DNA of 64,000 bases from Sediminibacterium sp. (GCA_017983845.1 JAGOAO010000002.1:1-64000), one strand, 5' to 3'; numbered from the stretch's first letter, positions 26,737-35,118 are shown. The notes: generated by a model not told the origin, from the sequence alone. Translations and numbers: made by a program.

Positions 26737-28017
26737 TTAAGACAAATCCACTTTCGCTCCTAAATGCTGTAGATGCGCGTAAAAATCGGTGTAAGATTTA
26801 TTCACGGCTTCTGCATCGGTAATGGTAATGGGGCCGTCAGCACAAAGTGCCGCAACACCACATGCCATCGCAATTCGATGATCATGTTGTGAAAACACTT
26901 CAGCACCATGCATGCCCGTCCCGCCATAGACCAACATCGTATCCTCATTTAAGTCGATGCGAATACCTAATTTGGCAAATTCAGTTTGTAAAGTAATGCC
27001 TCTGTCACTTTCCTTATGTGCTAAGCGGCTCACCCCTTGGATAGTAGAAACACCGTTACATACTGCAGCCAAAGCAACCAATGGAGGAAATAAGTCTGGA
27101 CAATCCGTTGCATCAAATTCAAATGCACTTAATGCTTTGGTGCCTTCCTGTGCTGGTCCAATGAATATGGCGTCTGCTTCTATTTGTATGGATGCACCGG
27201 TTGCATTTAATGCATGCATCACTGCTTTATCAGCTTGTGTAGAATTCAATTGCAATCCTTTTACAGTGATCGGACCTGCAATGGCACCTGCAACTAATAA
27301 AAATGCAGCACCACTCCAATCCCCCTCTACTGTATATTCGATATGATCTGCCAATGGCGGATGTGCTAAAAATTCAAATCGCTCGTATGCTTGATGTTGC
27401 ACTTTCCAACCAAATGCATTTAACACAGACAAGGTAAGATCTATATAAGGTTTGCTTTTTAAATCTTGTACATGGATCACCGCATCTTTTGCACCCGAAG
27501 CAGCATAAGCCATTAATAAACCAGTCAAAAACTGAGAACTCAATGAACCGTCTACGGTAATCGTTGATGGTTTTAAAGGTCCTTTAATTTGGATGGGTAA
27601 ATAACCCGCATTAGATTGAATCTCTATTCCTAAACTTGGGAAAATTTCATCAAAGAAATGCATTGGTCTTTTTACCAAACTACCCTGACCTTGAATGGTA
27701 ATCGCATGATTGCTTAAAGCAGCAATAGGCGTAAACATTCGAATACCTAATCCACTTTCACCACAATTCATTTCTGGACCGATTGGTTGTACGCCATTCG
27801 AAATCACATGCATTTCTGTAGCATCTACTTTGACTGTTGCACCTAATTTTTGGATCACATCAATCGCTGCAAGATCATCATTGGAATGACCTGGATTTAA
27901 AATTTTTGTAGTACCCTGATGCAACAGCGCAGCAGCACATGCTCTTTGCATACTGCTTTTACTTGCCGGCGCAACCTGTACCCCTCTTAATTTATTTGGA
28001 TGAACTGTAGCAATCAT
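26737..28017 (-). CDS. aroA: 3-phosphoshikimate 1-carboxyvinyltransferase (EPSP synthase)
   Basis: A 426-residue EPSP synthase. The shikimate-phosphate site starts at APASKSSMQRACAAALL. NCGESGLGIRMFTPIAAL replaces the usual 'GNAGT-R' loop, so this is a divergent form. VDGSLSSQFLTGLLMA and DCPDLFPPLVALAA are conserved, with HKESDR near residue 340. The stop of aroB and its start are 1 bp apart, implying coupled translation. It adds enolpyruvate from PEP to shikimate 3-phosphate. Confidence 0.93.
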   Translation of the reverse strand: MIATVHPNKLRGVQVAPASKSSMQRACAAALLHQGTTKILNPGHSNDDLAAIDVIQKLGATVKVDATEMHVISNGVQPIGPEMNCGESGLGIRMFTPIAALSNHAITIQGQGSLVKRPMHFFDEIFPSLGIEIQSNAGYLPIQIKGPLKPSTITVDGSLSSQFLTGLLMAYAASGAKDAVIHVQDLKSKPYIDLTLSVLNAFGWKVQHQAYERFEFLAHPPLADHIEYTVEGDWSGAAFLLVAGAIAGPITVKGLQLNSTQADKAVMHALNATGASIQIEADAIFIGPAQEGTKALSAFEFDATDCPDLFPPLVALAAVCNGVSTIQGVSRLAHKESDRGITLQTEFAKLGIRIDLNEDTMLVYGGTGMHGAEVFSQHDHRIAMACGVAALCADGPITITDAEAVNKSYTDFYAHLQHLGAKVDLS

Positions 28018-28018
28018 T

Positions 28019-29041
28019 TTAAGAATACAGTTTAATCAGTTTTTGTAAAGTCTTCATTGGAATGGTTTCATACACCCCCTTTCCGATTTTATTTAAAAGC
28101 ACATATTGCATTCCTGCATTGGCTTTCTTTTTATCTTTTTGCATGACTTCCATGGCTGCATCCACATCAAAATGCATTGCAGTTGGTAAGCCATACTTTT
28201 TAAGGGTCTCTACTAAAAGACCAGTGCCAGTGAAACCTTGTAATACTTGAGAAATTTTAGCAGCATATACCATACCTACACTAATTGCATGACCATGTAA
28301 TAAAGCATGTTCATTTTCAATCGCATGTCCTAGAGTATGTCCAAAATTCAACAGTTTACGATCTCCTTTTTCAAACTCATCTTTTTGAACCACTTTTACT
28401 TTGATCTCCACATTTTTTTGAATCAATGCAGCCAAAGCTTTTGCATTTTTTTGATAGAAGGCTAAATTGTTTTCATTTAATTCCTTCATCATTTTAGCAT
28501 CTTTAATGGCAGCATGTTTGATGATTTCTGCAAAACCATTCTCCCATTGGTAGCTAGGCAAAGTCGTCAAGAAACTATGATCGTATAAGATAAATGCAGG
28601 CTGACGAATCAAGCCTACCATATTTTTATAAACGCCTACATCGATTCCGTTTTTCCCGCCAATCGAGGCATCCACCATCGCTAAAATAGTGGTAGGTACA
28701 AAACCAACTTGCACCCCGCGCATAAATACACCGGCCACATAACCCACCATATCTGTTACCACTCCACCACCTACTCCAATCAAAAATGATTGTCTATTGG
28801 CGCCGAAATTTAATAAAGCTTCAATGATAAAATCTACTGTAGCTTGTTGCTTATGCACTTCTCCTGCAGGAATCACAATGGTTGGTTTCCCTTTAAATTG
28901 TTTTTGATGCAGCGCATACACATTCTCGTCTGTGATATAAATAGCATTTGCCTTGTCTACCATTTTACCGATCGCTGCGAATTTACCATCTAACACAAAC
29001 TCAACTGTGCTGTTTGAGAATTTGACTTTCCAATTTTTCAT
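28019..29041 (-). CDS. aroB: 3-dehydroquinate synthase
   Basis: A 340-residue NAD- and metal-dependent cyclase converting DAHP to 3-dehydroquinate. The NAD site is FLIGVGGGVVTDMVGYVAGV, followed by PTTILAMVDASIGGKNGID. The metal-binding region shows ENGFAEIIKHAAI (Glu) and LNFGHTLGHAIE (His), with a further His in HGHAISVGM. A purine-rich AAAAGGAG lies 5 nt before the ATG, unusual in this genome. A strong hairpin lies just upstream. Confidence 0.95.
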   Translation of the reverse strand: MKNWKVKFSNSTVEFVLDGKFAAIGKMVDKANAIYITDENVYALHQKQFKGKPTIVIPAGEVHKQQATVDFIIEALLNFGANRQSFLIGVGGGVVTDMVGYVAGVFMRGVQVGFVPTTILAMVDASIGGKNGIDVGVYKNMVGLIRQPAFILYDHSFLTTLPSYQWENGFAEIIKHAAIKDAKMMKELNENNLAFYQKNAKALAALIQKNVEIKVKVVQKDEFEKGDRKLLNFGHTLGHAIENEHALLHGHAISVGMVYAAKISQVLQGFTGTGLLVETLKKYGLPTAMHFDVDAAMEVMQKDKKKANAGMQYVLLNKIGKGVYETIPMKTLQKLIKLYS

Positions 29042-29062
29042 TTAGCTCCTTTTATAACAACC

Positions 29063-29091
29063 AAAATTGCTGGGCAAGCCCATGCAATTTT
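29063..29091 (-). repeat. Intercistronic hairpin between the DAHP synthase gene and aroB
   Basis: AAAATTGC and GCAATTTT flank an inner TGGGC-TT-GCCCA stem, giving about 13 bp with one bulged base. It begins at the DAHP synthase stop and ends about 20 nt before aroB. On the minus strand it is followed by GGTTGTTAT, a weak T-run, so it could be a leaky terminator or RNA-processing site. Confidence 0.5.
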
Positions 29092-30175
29092 AGCTATTCA
29101 TAATTTTATTTTGTTGTTGGATACTTTCCATGTGAACCGCATCCATATACTTAGTAATAAAGTCGTCACTCAATCCCATCTTGTTTCCTTTCACCACCGC
29201 TCTTTCTAAAATTTCGTTCCAACGGTTGGTTTGTAAGATCGTGATGTCATTGTTTTTCTTGTATTCACCAATTTTTTGAGCCACTTTCATACGGGTAGAT
29301 AAAACTTGCAACAACTCATCATCTAATTGATTGATTTGTTGACGCAATTTCTCTAATGCCAAATGGAATTCTTCAGAGGCAACGTCTTCTTTTCTCCAAC
29401 GAATTGCTTCCAACATTTCCTTTAATACTTCTGGTGTGATTTGTTGTTTCGCATCACTCCAAGCATTGTCTGGATCGATATGTGACTCAATGATTAAACC
29501 ATCGAAATCTAAATCAATCGCTTGTTGTGCTACTTCTTGTAAAATATCACGACGACCACAAATATGTGAAGGATCATTGATCATTGGTACGTTAGGGAAA
29601 CGACGTTTCATCTCAATAGCCAAATGCCACATAGGTGCATTACGGAATTCTGTATTGCCATAAGAACTAAAACCTCTGTGGATTAATCCAAGGTCTTCGA
29701 TCCCTGCTTTTGCAATACGCTCCATGCCACCTACCCATAACTCTAAGTCTGGGTTCAAAGGATTCTTAATTAAAACAGGCACTTTAACCCCTCTTAATGC
29801 GTCTGCAATTTCTTGCACACTAAAAGGGTTTACAGTGGTTCTTGCACCGATCCATAACACATCTACATCAAAATGTAAAGCATCTTCTACTTGTTTAGCA
29901 GTGGCTACTTCTACCGCAATCGGTAAACCAGTTTCCTTTTTTGCTTGTTGCATCCAAGGCAAACCTTTTGTACCAATTCCTTCGAAACTTCCTGGCCTTG
30001 TTCTTGGTTTCCAGATACCAGCACGCATGATGTCTACTTTACCAGTAGCAGCCAATCGCTTAGCTGTTTCCATCACTTGCTCTTCGGTTTCTGCACTACA
30101 AGGACCAGAAATAATCAATGGTGCTTTCTTTAATAAAGTGCTTACTTTTTGTTGTTGTTCAGTTAAGGTTCCCAT
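29090..30175 (-). CDS. Bifunctional 3-deoxy-7-phosphoheptulonate synthase / chorismate mutase
   Basis: A 361-residue fusion. Residues 1-260 are a DAHP synthase with IISGPCSAE, RAGIWKPRTRPGSFEG, WIGARTTVNPFSVQEIA and INDPSHICGRRD. Residues from about 265 are an AroQ-type chorismate mutase (LEKLRQQINQLDDELLQVLS, RMKVAQKIGEYKK). The fusion lets chorismate products act on the entry step, as known for related enzymes. The ATG at 30175 was chosen; a TTG nine bases upstream is also in frame. It lies 36 bp after the helicase gene. Confidence 0.93.
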   Translation of the reverse strand: MGTLTEQQQKVSTLLKKAPLIISGPCSAETEEQVMETAKRLAATGKVDIMRAGIWKPRTRPGSFEGIGTKGLPWMQQAKKETGLPIAVEVATAKQVEDALHFDVDVLWIGARTTVNPFSVQEIADALRGVKVPVLIKNPLNPDLELWVGGMERIAKAGIEDLGLIHRGFSSYGNTEFRNAPMWHLAIEMKRRFPNVPMINDPSHICGRRDILQEVAQQAIDLDFDGLIIESHIDPDNAWSDAKQQITPEVLKEMLEAIRWRKEDVASEEFHLALEKLRQQINQLDDELLQVLSTRMKVAQKIGEYKKNNDITILQTNRWNEILERAVVKGNKMGLSDDFITKYMDAVHMESIQQQNKIMNS

Positions 30176-30211
30176 GTTAACCAATTTTAGTATTTGAAAT
30201 ATTGTTGTTTA

Positions 30212-31987
30212 TTATCCTTCGTTGCTTCCTCTTTGACCACCGCTATCTGCATCATTCATGCGAATACGACGACCTTTATAGTTTTTACCATCTAAAGCTG
30301 TAATCATTTTTTTAGCAGAACCTGCTTCAATCTCAATCCAGCTATTCATGTCTCTCATGTCAATTCTTCCTAAGACATCCTTCTTTAAATCACTCATGTC
30401 TAAAATGAATTGTAAGAAACTTGCTTTGTAAAAACCATCCTTTGTACCCAAGTTCACAAACAAACGCTTTGCTCCAGCAGCACCTCTAGATTGCGCACGA
30501 CCACCGCGATCTCCACGGTCTCCGCCTGCAAATTCTTGACGACCTCTGTCGCGATTGCGATCTTGTTGTTGCATTGGTTCTCTACGACCATTCTTTTCTG
30601 CAGCTCTTAAATTTAAGTCAGGCGCATTCTCATAGTAACTTAAGAAACGGTTGAATTCTAAAGCAGCGACTCTTTTCAAAATCTCTTCTTTAGACATGTC
30701 TGCAAATTTCTCTGCCAACATAGGTACATAAGTCTCATAATCACCATGGCTTACATCTGTAGACATTAACTTATCCATTACATGGAAGAATTGCTTTCTA
30801 CATACATCTTTACCACTAGGGATATCTAATTTATGGAAAGTACTCTTGTTGATATTTTCAATCTGACGTAATCTGTAGGTCTCTCTTGCATGTACAATAG
30901 AAATACAAACCCCTTGGCTACCAGCACGGCCAGTACGACCACTACGGTGTGTGTATACTTCAACGTCATCAGGTAATTCAAAGTTGATTACGTGTGTAAT
31001 TCCTTTTACGTCAATACCACGTGCAGCAACATCTGTTGCAATCAACAATTGTAAGGTCTTATCTCTAAATTGACCCATTACTCTATCACGTTGTTGTTGT
31101 GTTAAGTCACCATGGATTGCATCGATATCATATCCTTCTCTTGTCAAACGAGCAGCCACATCTTGTGCATCTGCTTTCGTACGTGTGAAGATGATACCAT
31201 AGATGCCTGGGTTAAAGTCAATGATTCTTTTTAAAGTCTCATAACGATATTGTGCAGAGGTTACGTAGTATTGGTGGTCAATGCTCTTATTGGTTGCATT
31301 TACTTTACCAATAGTCACTTCTACTGGCTCTTTCATGTAACGCTTGCTTACTTTTTTAATTTCAGTTGGCATGGTTGCACTAAATAACCAGATACTTTCT
31401 CTGTTGGGTGTATTCTTTAAGATAAACTCAATGTCTTCTTGGAATCCCATGTTCAACATTTCATCTGCCTCATCTAATACGACGTATTCAATTTGCTCTA
31501 AATTGATGGCTTTTCTTTCGATCAAGTCGATCAAACGACCTGGTGTAGCTACGATAATTTGAACCCCTCTTTTAAGGTCTCTAATTTGCATGCTAATAGA
31601 AGTACCACCATATACAGCCAATACTTGTAAACCTGAAACGTGTTTCTTAAATAAGTTTAACTCATTCACAATCTGCATACACAATTCTCTTGTAGGACAA
31701 ACTACCAAAGCTTGAGGATATTTGTTTGCAGTTTTGATTAATTGCAATAAAGGCAAACCAAATGCAGCAGTTTTACCTGTTCCTGTTTGCGCTAATCCAA
31801 TAAAATCTTTTGTTCCGCTAATCAAAACAGGAATCGCACGCTCTTGAATTTCTGTAGCATGAGTGTATCCTAATTCTGTAACTGATTTAACTAATTGTTC
31901 GTTGATTCCGATTTCAGCAAAAGTCATTTTTGTTTTTACTGCTTCAATCAATTCATTCGTTGTATTCATCTCTTCTGTTTTCTTCAT
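30212..31987 (-). CDS. DEAD-box ATP-dependent RNA helicase
   Basis: A 591-residue helicase with all core motifs: AQTGTGKT, PTRELCMQI, VATPGRL, DEAD (LDEADEML), SAT, and HRSGRTGRAG. The C-terminal part has a basic Arg/Gly-rich linker (about residues 465-500) and a DbpA-type RNA-binding domain (RLFVNLGTKDGFYKASF). It resembles CsdA/DeaD-type helicases acting in ribosome assembly and cold adaptation. Oddly, it sits between tyrA and the DAHP synthase gene, with spacers of only 32 and 36 bp, so it is probably transcribed with the aromatic operon. An alternative ATG at 31969 would shorten it by six residues. Confidence 0.93.
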   Translation of the reverse strand: MKKTEEMNTTNELIEAVKTKMTFAEIGINEQLVKSVTELGYTHATEIQERAIPVLISGTKDFIGLAQTGTGKTAAFGLPLLQLIKTANKYPQALVVCPTRELCMQIVNELNLFKKHVSGLQVLAVYGGTSISMQIRDLKRGVQIIVATPGRLIDLIERKAINLEQIEYVVLDEADEMLNMGFQEDIEFILKNTPNRESIWLFSATMPTEIKKVSKRYMKEPVEVTIGKVNATNKSIDHQYYVTSAQYRYETLKRIIDFNPGIYGIIFTRTKADAQDVAARLTREGYDIDAIHGDLTQQQRDRVMGQFRDKTLQLLIATDVAARGIDVKGITHVINFELPDDVEVYTHRSGRTGRAGSQGVCISIVHARETYRLRQIENINKSTFHKLDIPSGKDVCRKQFFHVMDKLMSTDVSHGDYETYVPMLAEKFADMSKEEILKRVAALEFNRFLSYYENAPDLNLRAAEKNGRREPMQQQDRNRDRGRQEFAGGDRGDRGGRAQSRGAAGAKRLFVNLGTKDGFYKASFLQFILDMSDLKKDVLGRIDMRDMNSWIEIEAGSAKKMITALDGKNYKGRRIRMNDADSGGQRGSNEG

Positions 31988-32019
31988 TTTTAATTTTTTA
32001 TTTTCTTTGAATAAGAATT

Positions 32020-32859
32020 TTATTTTAAAATTCTTTTAATACCATTGGCATTTTCAATCAAATCAGACAAGTAGTCGAAATTCTCTTTTTCAAGACAAGA
32101 CTTAAACTTTCTCAATTGACTAATATGCTCATTTAGCACATCCAACACATTTTCCTTATTCTGCATGAAGATGGGAACCCACATTGCGGCATTGGACTTT
32201 GCCAAACGCACTGTGCTTTCAAAACCACCACTCGCTAATTCAAAAATAGCATCAGACTCTTTCTCCTTCTCTAACACGGTATTTGCCAATGCAAAAGAAG
32301 TGATATGCGATATATGGCTTACGTAAGCCACATGGATGTCGTGCTTCATTGCATCCATGTATACTATATGCATCCCTAATTGCTCAAACAATTGCTCTAC
32401 TAATTTTAAAGCATCTGCATCAATTTGTTCTTTATTACAAATGACCGTTGCTTTTTCTTTAAAAGCATCCTGTTGAGCCGCTTCTGGACCACTAAACTCA
32501 GTTCCCCACATGGGGTGGGTAGGAACGAATCTTCCTTTATTGGAATGCGCGTTCGCGATTTGTACAATACTTTCCTTAGTAGACCCTACATCAAATACAA
32601 CCTGCTTGTCAATTCTGTCCAAAATAGTGGGCAACAATTTTTCTGCAATATTCACCGGCGTCGCAATGGCAATAAGATCGGATGCATCAATGGCTTCTTC
32701 CAAAGACATGATTTCATCTACGATTCCTAATTTCAATGCTTGTTCTTGGTGCAAAGGATTATTGTCTACTCCAATCACATGATCCACAAAGCCTTTTTGC
32801 TTTAGGGTCATGGCCATAGAGCCACCAATTAATCCGATACCAATCACTGTTAAACGCAT
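32020..32859 (-). CDS. tyrA: Prephenate dehydrogenase
   Basis: A 279-residue TyrA-family enzyme of tyrosine synthesis. The NAD-binding fold opens with LTVIGIGLIGGSMAMTLKQK. Conserved active-site segments include DVGSTKESIV, FVPTHPMWGTEFSGPEAA and HDIHVAYVSHISHI. There is no fused chorismate mutase or ACT domain; the mutase is on the DAHP synthase instead. Its start overlaps the aminotransferase gene's end by 10 bp. Confidence 0.93.
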   Translation of the reverse strand: MRLTVIGIGLIGGSMAMTLKQKGFVDHVIGVDNNPLHQEQALKLGIVDEIMSLEEAIDASDLIAIATPVNIAEKLLPTILDRIDKQVVFDVGSTKESIVQIANAHSNKGRFVPTHPMWGTEFSGPEAAQQDAFKEKATVICNKEQIDADALKLVEQLFEQLGMHIVYMDAMKHDIHVAYVSHISHITSFALANTVLEKEKESDAIFELASGGFESTVRLAKSNAAMWVPIFMQNKENVLDVLNEHISQLRKFKSCLEKENFDYLSDLIENANGIKRILK

Positions 32860-34013
32860 GCTTCAATTCTTTTAATTGCTTCACTAAATTTTTCTAATGA
32901 CCCACACAAACTCACACGGATATACTCGTTCCCTGCAGCACCAAAGATGCCGCCTGGCGTGATAAATACATTGGCTTCGTAAAGCACTTTATCACTTAAC
33001 GCATAACCGTCTTTGAATGTGGCTGGAATTTTTGCCCAAACAAACATTCCAACTTGTTGTTTCGAATAAGCACATTTTAAAACATCTAATAATTCGAATA
33101 CTTTTTCGCGACGTGCTGTATAAATTTTATTCACGGATTCATACCAACTTGCGTCTAGACTTAATGCTTTAGCAGCTGCTAGCTGGACGGGTAAAAACAT
33201 ACCACTGTCCATATTGGATTTAAACCTAAGTATTTCATTGATTCTGTCTTCGGCAGCAATTAACATGCCGACTCTCCACCCTGCCATGTTTTGGCTTTTA
33301 CTCAGAGAGTTCAATTCGATCACCACCTCTTTTGCACCTTCAATAGACAATAAACTTTCGGGTTGATTGTTTAAGATGAATGCATAAGGATTGTCATGAC
33401 AAATCAATATTTGATGCTTCTTCCCAAAGGCAACCAATTGCTCAAAAAGCGCTTTGGTTGGACTTTGTCCTGTTGGCATATGTGGATAGTTCACCCACAT
33501 CAACTTGACCTTTGATAAATCTGATTTTTCTAAATTTTCAAAGTCAGGTGCCCAACTGTTTTCGGCAGTTAGCTCATAATAAAGCGGAGTGCCACCCGCT
33601 AATTTAACTGCACTTGTATAAGTAGGATAACCAGGATTAGGGATTAACACCTGATCTCCTTCATTTAAATAGGTCATGCAGATATGCATGATCCCTTCTT
33701 TACTTCCTAATAGAGGTAAAATTTCTGTAGCAGGATTGATGCCCTCTACTTTGAAATATTTTTGATACCATGCGGCGATCGCTTCTCTTAATGCCGGAAC
33801 GCCTTTGTAAGACTGGTAAGCATGTTGATTCTCCTTGCTTGCTTCTTCCTGTAATGTTTTAATTACATCTGGATGCGGCGGCAAGTCAGGACTACCAATA
33901 CCTAAATTGATAATTTGCTTGCCCGCTTTATTGAGTTCGTCAATCTCGCGCAATTTGGATGAAAAATAATATTCTCCTATCCCTTCCAATCTTTTTGCTA
34001 CCGTCCAATTCAT
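32850..34013 (-). CDS. Pyridoxal-phosphate aminotransferase, class I/II
   Basis: A 387-residue fold-type I aminotransferase. NLGIGSPDLPPHPDV, then NPGYPTYTSAVKLAGG and NYPHMPTGQSPT are recognisable; the PLP lysine is in SLSKSQNMAGWRVGM. Between pheA and tyrA it most likely converts phenylpyruvate and 4-hydroxyphenylpyruvate to phenylalanine and tyrosine, or transaminates prephenate. It also resembles LL-diaminopimelate and aspartate aminotransferases, so substrate is inferred from context. It starts 2 bp after pheA ends. Confidence 0.88.
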   Translation of the reverse strand: MNWTVAKRLEGIGEYYFSSKLREIDELNKAGKQIINLGIGSPDLPPHPDVIKTLQEEASKENQHAYQSYKGVPALREAIAAWYQKYFKVEGINPATEILPLLGSKEGIMHICMTYLNEGDQVLIPNPGYPTYTSAVKLAGGTPLYYELTAENSWAPDFENLEKSDLSKVKLMWVNYPHMPTGQSPTKALFEQLVAFGKKHQILICHDNPYAFILNNQPESLLSIEGAKEVVIELNSLSKSQNMAGWRVGMLIAAEDRINEILRFKSNMDSGMFLPVQLAAAKALSLDASWYESVNKIYTARREKVFELLDVLKCAYSKQQVGMFVWAKIPATFKDGYALSDKVLYEANVFITPGGIFGAAGNEYIRVSLCGSLEKFSEAIKRIEACV

Positions 34014-34015
34014 GT

Positions 34016-34852
34016 TTATCCTTTTACAACTTTACCTTTTTTATACAAACCAAATACTTTGAAACTATTGGTCATGGATTTTAAATCCACCAACAATTTG
34101 TCCAATTGTTTTTTATGATCAAACTCAATGTCTGCATAAAAACCATATTTAAAAGTACTGCCTGGTATGGGCATACTTTGTAACTTACTCAGGTTTGCTC
34201 CACCCTGCGCTATTTTGGCCAATACTTTGGATAAAATACCTTTAGAGTGATCTGTTTGAAAATAGATAGATGCTTTGTCTGCATCCGCTATTTCTATTTT
34301 TTGTTTTGCCGGTACCATGATTAAAAAACGAGTGATATTGTTTTTTAATGTATGTATATCTGGCGTAATTACATCTAAGTCATATAACTGTGCAGCCAAC
34401 TTACTAGCAATGGCTGCAATATGTTTGCTCTTATGTTGATGCACCTGTTTCGCACTCAATGCAGTATCCTCTGATTCTACTAATTTCCAATGTTGCTTTT
34501 CTAAATAATCCAAACACTGAAGGATGGCCATCGGATGACTATGCACTTCCTTAATGTCTTCTAGTTTCACCCCCGGATAGACCAACAGGTTTTGACTAAT
34601 CGACAAATACACTTCCCCGATGACTTGTAATTTGCTTTTTTGCAACAAATTATAATTAGGAAGAATACTTCCTGCGATAGAATTTTCAATGGCCATCACC
34701 GCACCATCGGATTGCTTCGCATCTTCACCAATTCGAACTACGTCTCTAAAAGTAGCACAGGTAATCACGTCTACATCTTTACCAAAAAACTTCCTTGCAG
34801 CCACTTGGTGAAAACTTCCCTCGTATCCTTGTATTGTTACTTTTTTATTCAT
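34016..34852 (-). CDS. pheA: Prephenate dehydratase
   Basis: A 278-residue monofunctional prephenate dehydratase. The catalytic domain starts VTIQGYEGSFHQVAARKFFG, with AIENSIAGSILPNYNLL and the TRFLIM motif (NNITRFLIMVPA). The C-terminal ACT domain (residues 190-270) carries the phenylalanine-sensing motif in a GANLSKLQSMP form where many relatives have ESRP, so allosteric control may differ. It is the first structural gene of the aromatic operon and is preceded by an attenuator. Confidence 0.94.
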   Translation of the reverse strand: MNKKVTIQGYEGSFHQVAARKFFGKDVDVITCATFRDVVRIGEDAKQSDGAVMAIENSIAGSILPNYNLLQKSKLQVIGEVYLSISQNLLVYPGVKLEDIKEVHSHPMAILQCLDYLEKQHWKLVESEDTALSAKQVHQHKSKHIAAIASKLAAQLYDLDVITPDIHTLKNNITRFLIMVPAKQKIEIADADKASIYFQTDHSKGILSKVLAKIAQGGANLSKLQSMPIPGSTFKYGFYADIEFDHKKQLDKLLVDLKSMTNSFKVFGLYKKGKVVKG

Positions 34853-34888
34853 CCTTCAAACTGTACTTCTCTTGATTCAAATTTGGTT

Positions 34889-34919
34889 AAAAAAAATCCC
34901 GGCTGTTTGAGCCGGGATT
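34889..34919 (-). terminator. Attenuator terminator of the aromatic amino acid operon
   Basis: On the minus strand AATCCCGGCT and AGCCGGGATT form a perfect 10-bp stem with a 5-nt CAAAC loop, ending in a U8 run. It lies 20 nt after the leader peptide stop codon and 37 nt before pheA. The 5' arm's CCCGGCT (34910-34916) can instead pair with an identical copy of AGCCGGG at 34959-34965 inside the leader ORF, giving the classic antiterminator alternative. Confidence 0.92.
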
Positions 34920-34938
34920 GTATATTTAGTTATTTCGT

Positions 34939-35022
34939 TTAAGCTTTTACAAATACTACCCGGCTACTTTGATTAAAGTAGAAATAAAAGAAAAAGTAAA
35001 ACCAGTTGCTATTTGCTTTCAT
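34939..35022 (-). CDS. Aromatic leader peptide of the pheA operon attenuator
   Basis: A 27-codon ORF beginning MKANSNW. Codons 7-16 (34975-35004) are Trp-Phe-Tyr-Phe-Phe-Phe-Tyr-Phe-Tyr-Phe, ten aromatics in a row, and one more Phe is codon 24. It ends VKA then TAA. The last two aromatic codons (TACTTT, 34975-34980) also form one arm of a small hairpin with AAAGTA (34965-34970). A ribosome stalled on these codons would open this hairpin and free AGCCGGG (34959-34965) to block the terminator. A leader peptide of attenuation is the natural reading. There is no Shine-Dalgarno sequence, and the ATG is 7 nt from a TATCTTTG box. Confidence 0.88.
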   Translation of the reverse strand: MKANSNWFYFFFYFYFNQSSRVVFVKA

Positions 35023-35029
35023 CGTGACA

Positions 35030-35037
35030 CAAAGATA
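35030..35037 (-). promoter_or_regulatory. Promoter -7 box of the aromatic operon
   Basis: TATCTTTG on the minus strand fits TAnnTTTG exactly and lies 7 nt before the leader ATG. If initiation occurs at the usual distance, the transcript starts at or next to the start codon. Confidence 0.65.
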
Positions 35038-35065
35038 GGCTAAAACAGCCTAAAATAGGCTAAAA
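35036..35065 (-). repeat. Triple repeat over the aromatic operon promoter, probable operator
   Basis: Plus-strand copies TAGGCTAAAA at 35036-35045 and 35056-35065 have a 20-bp period, with AGCCTAAAA between them (35047-35055) in inverted core orientation. AGGCT/AGCCT thus form two overlapping dyads, each with a 5-nt spacer. The array adjoins and overlaps the -7 box and covers where a -33 element would lie, which suits a repressor or activator site. The protein is unknown. Confidence 0.5.
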
Positions 35066-35118
35066 GCATAAAGTTTTTTACATTTTACTAACAAATATTC
35101 GTAAGAAAATGGCAGAAA

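Noticed and set aside
29724..30197. 157-aa plus-strand ORF opposite the DAHP synthase
   Set aside because: Fully antisense to a conserved enzyme; no recognisable domain.
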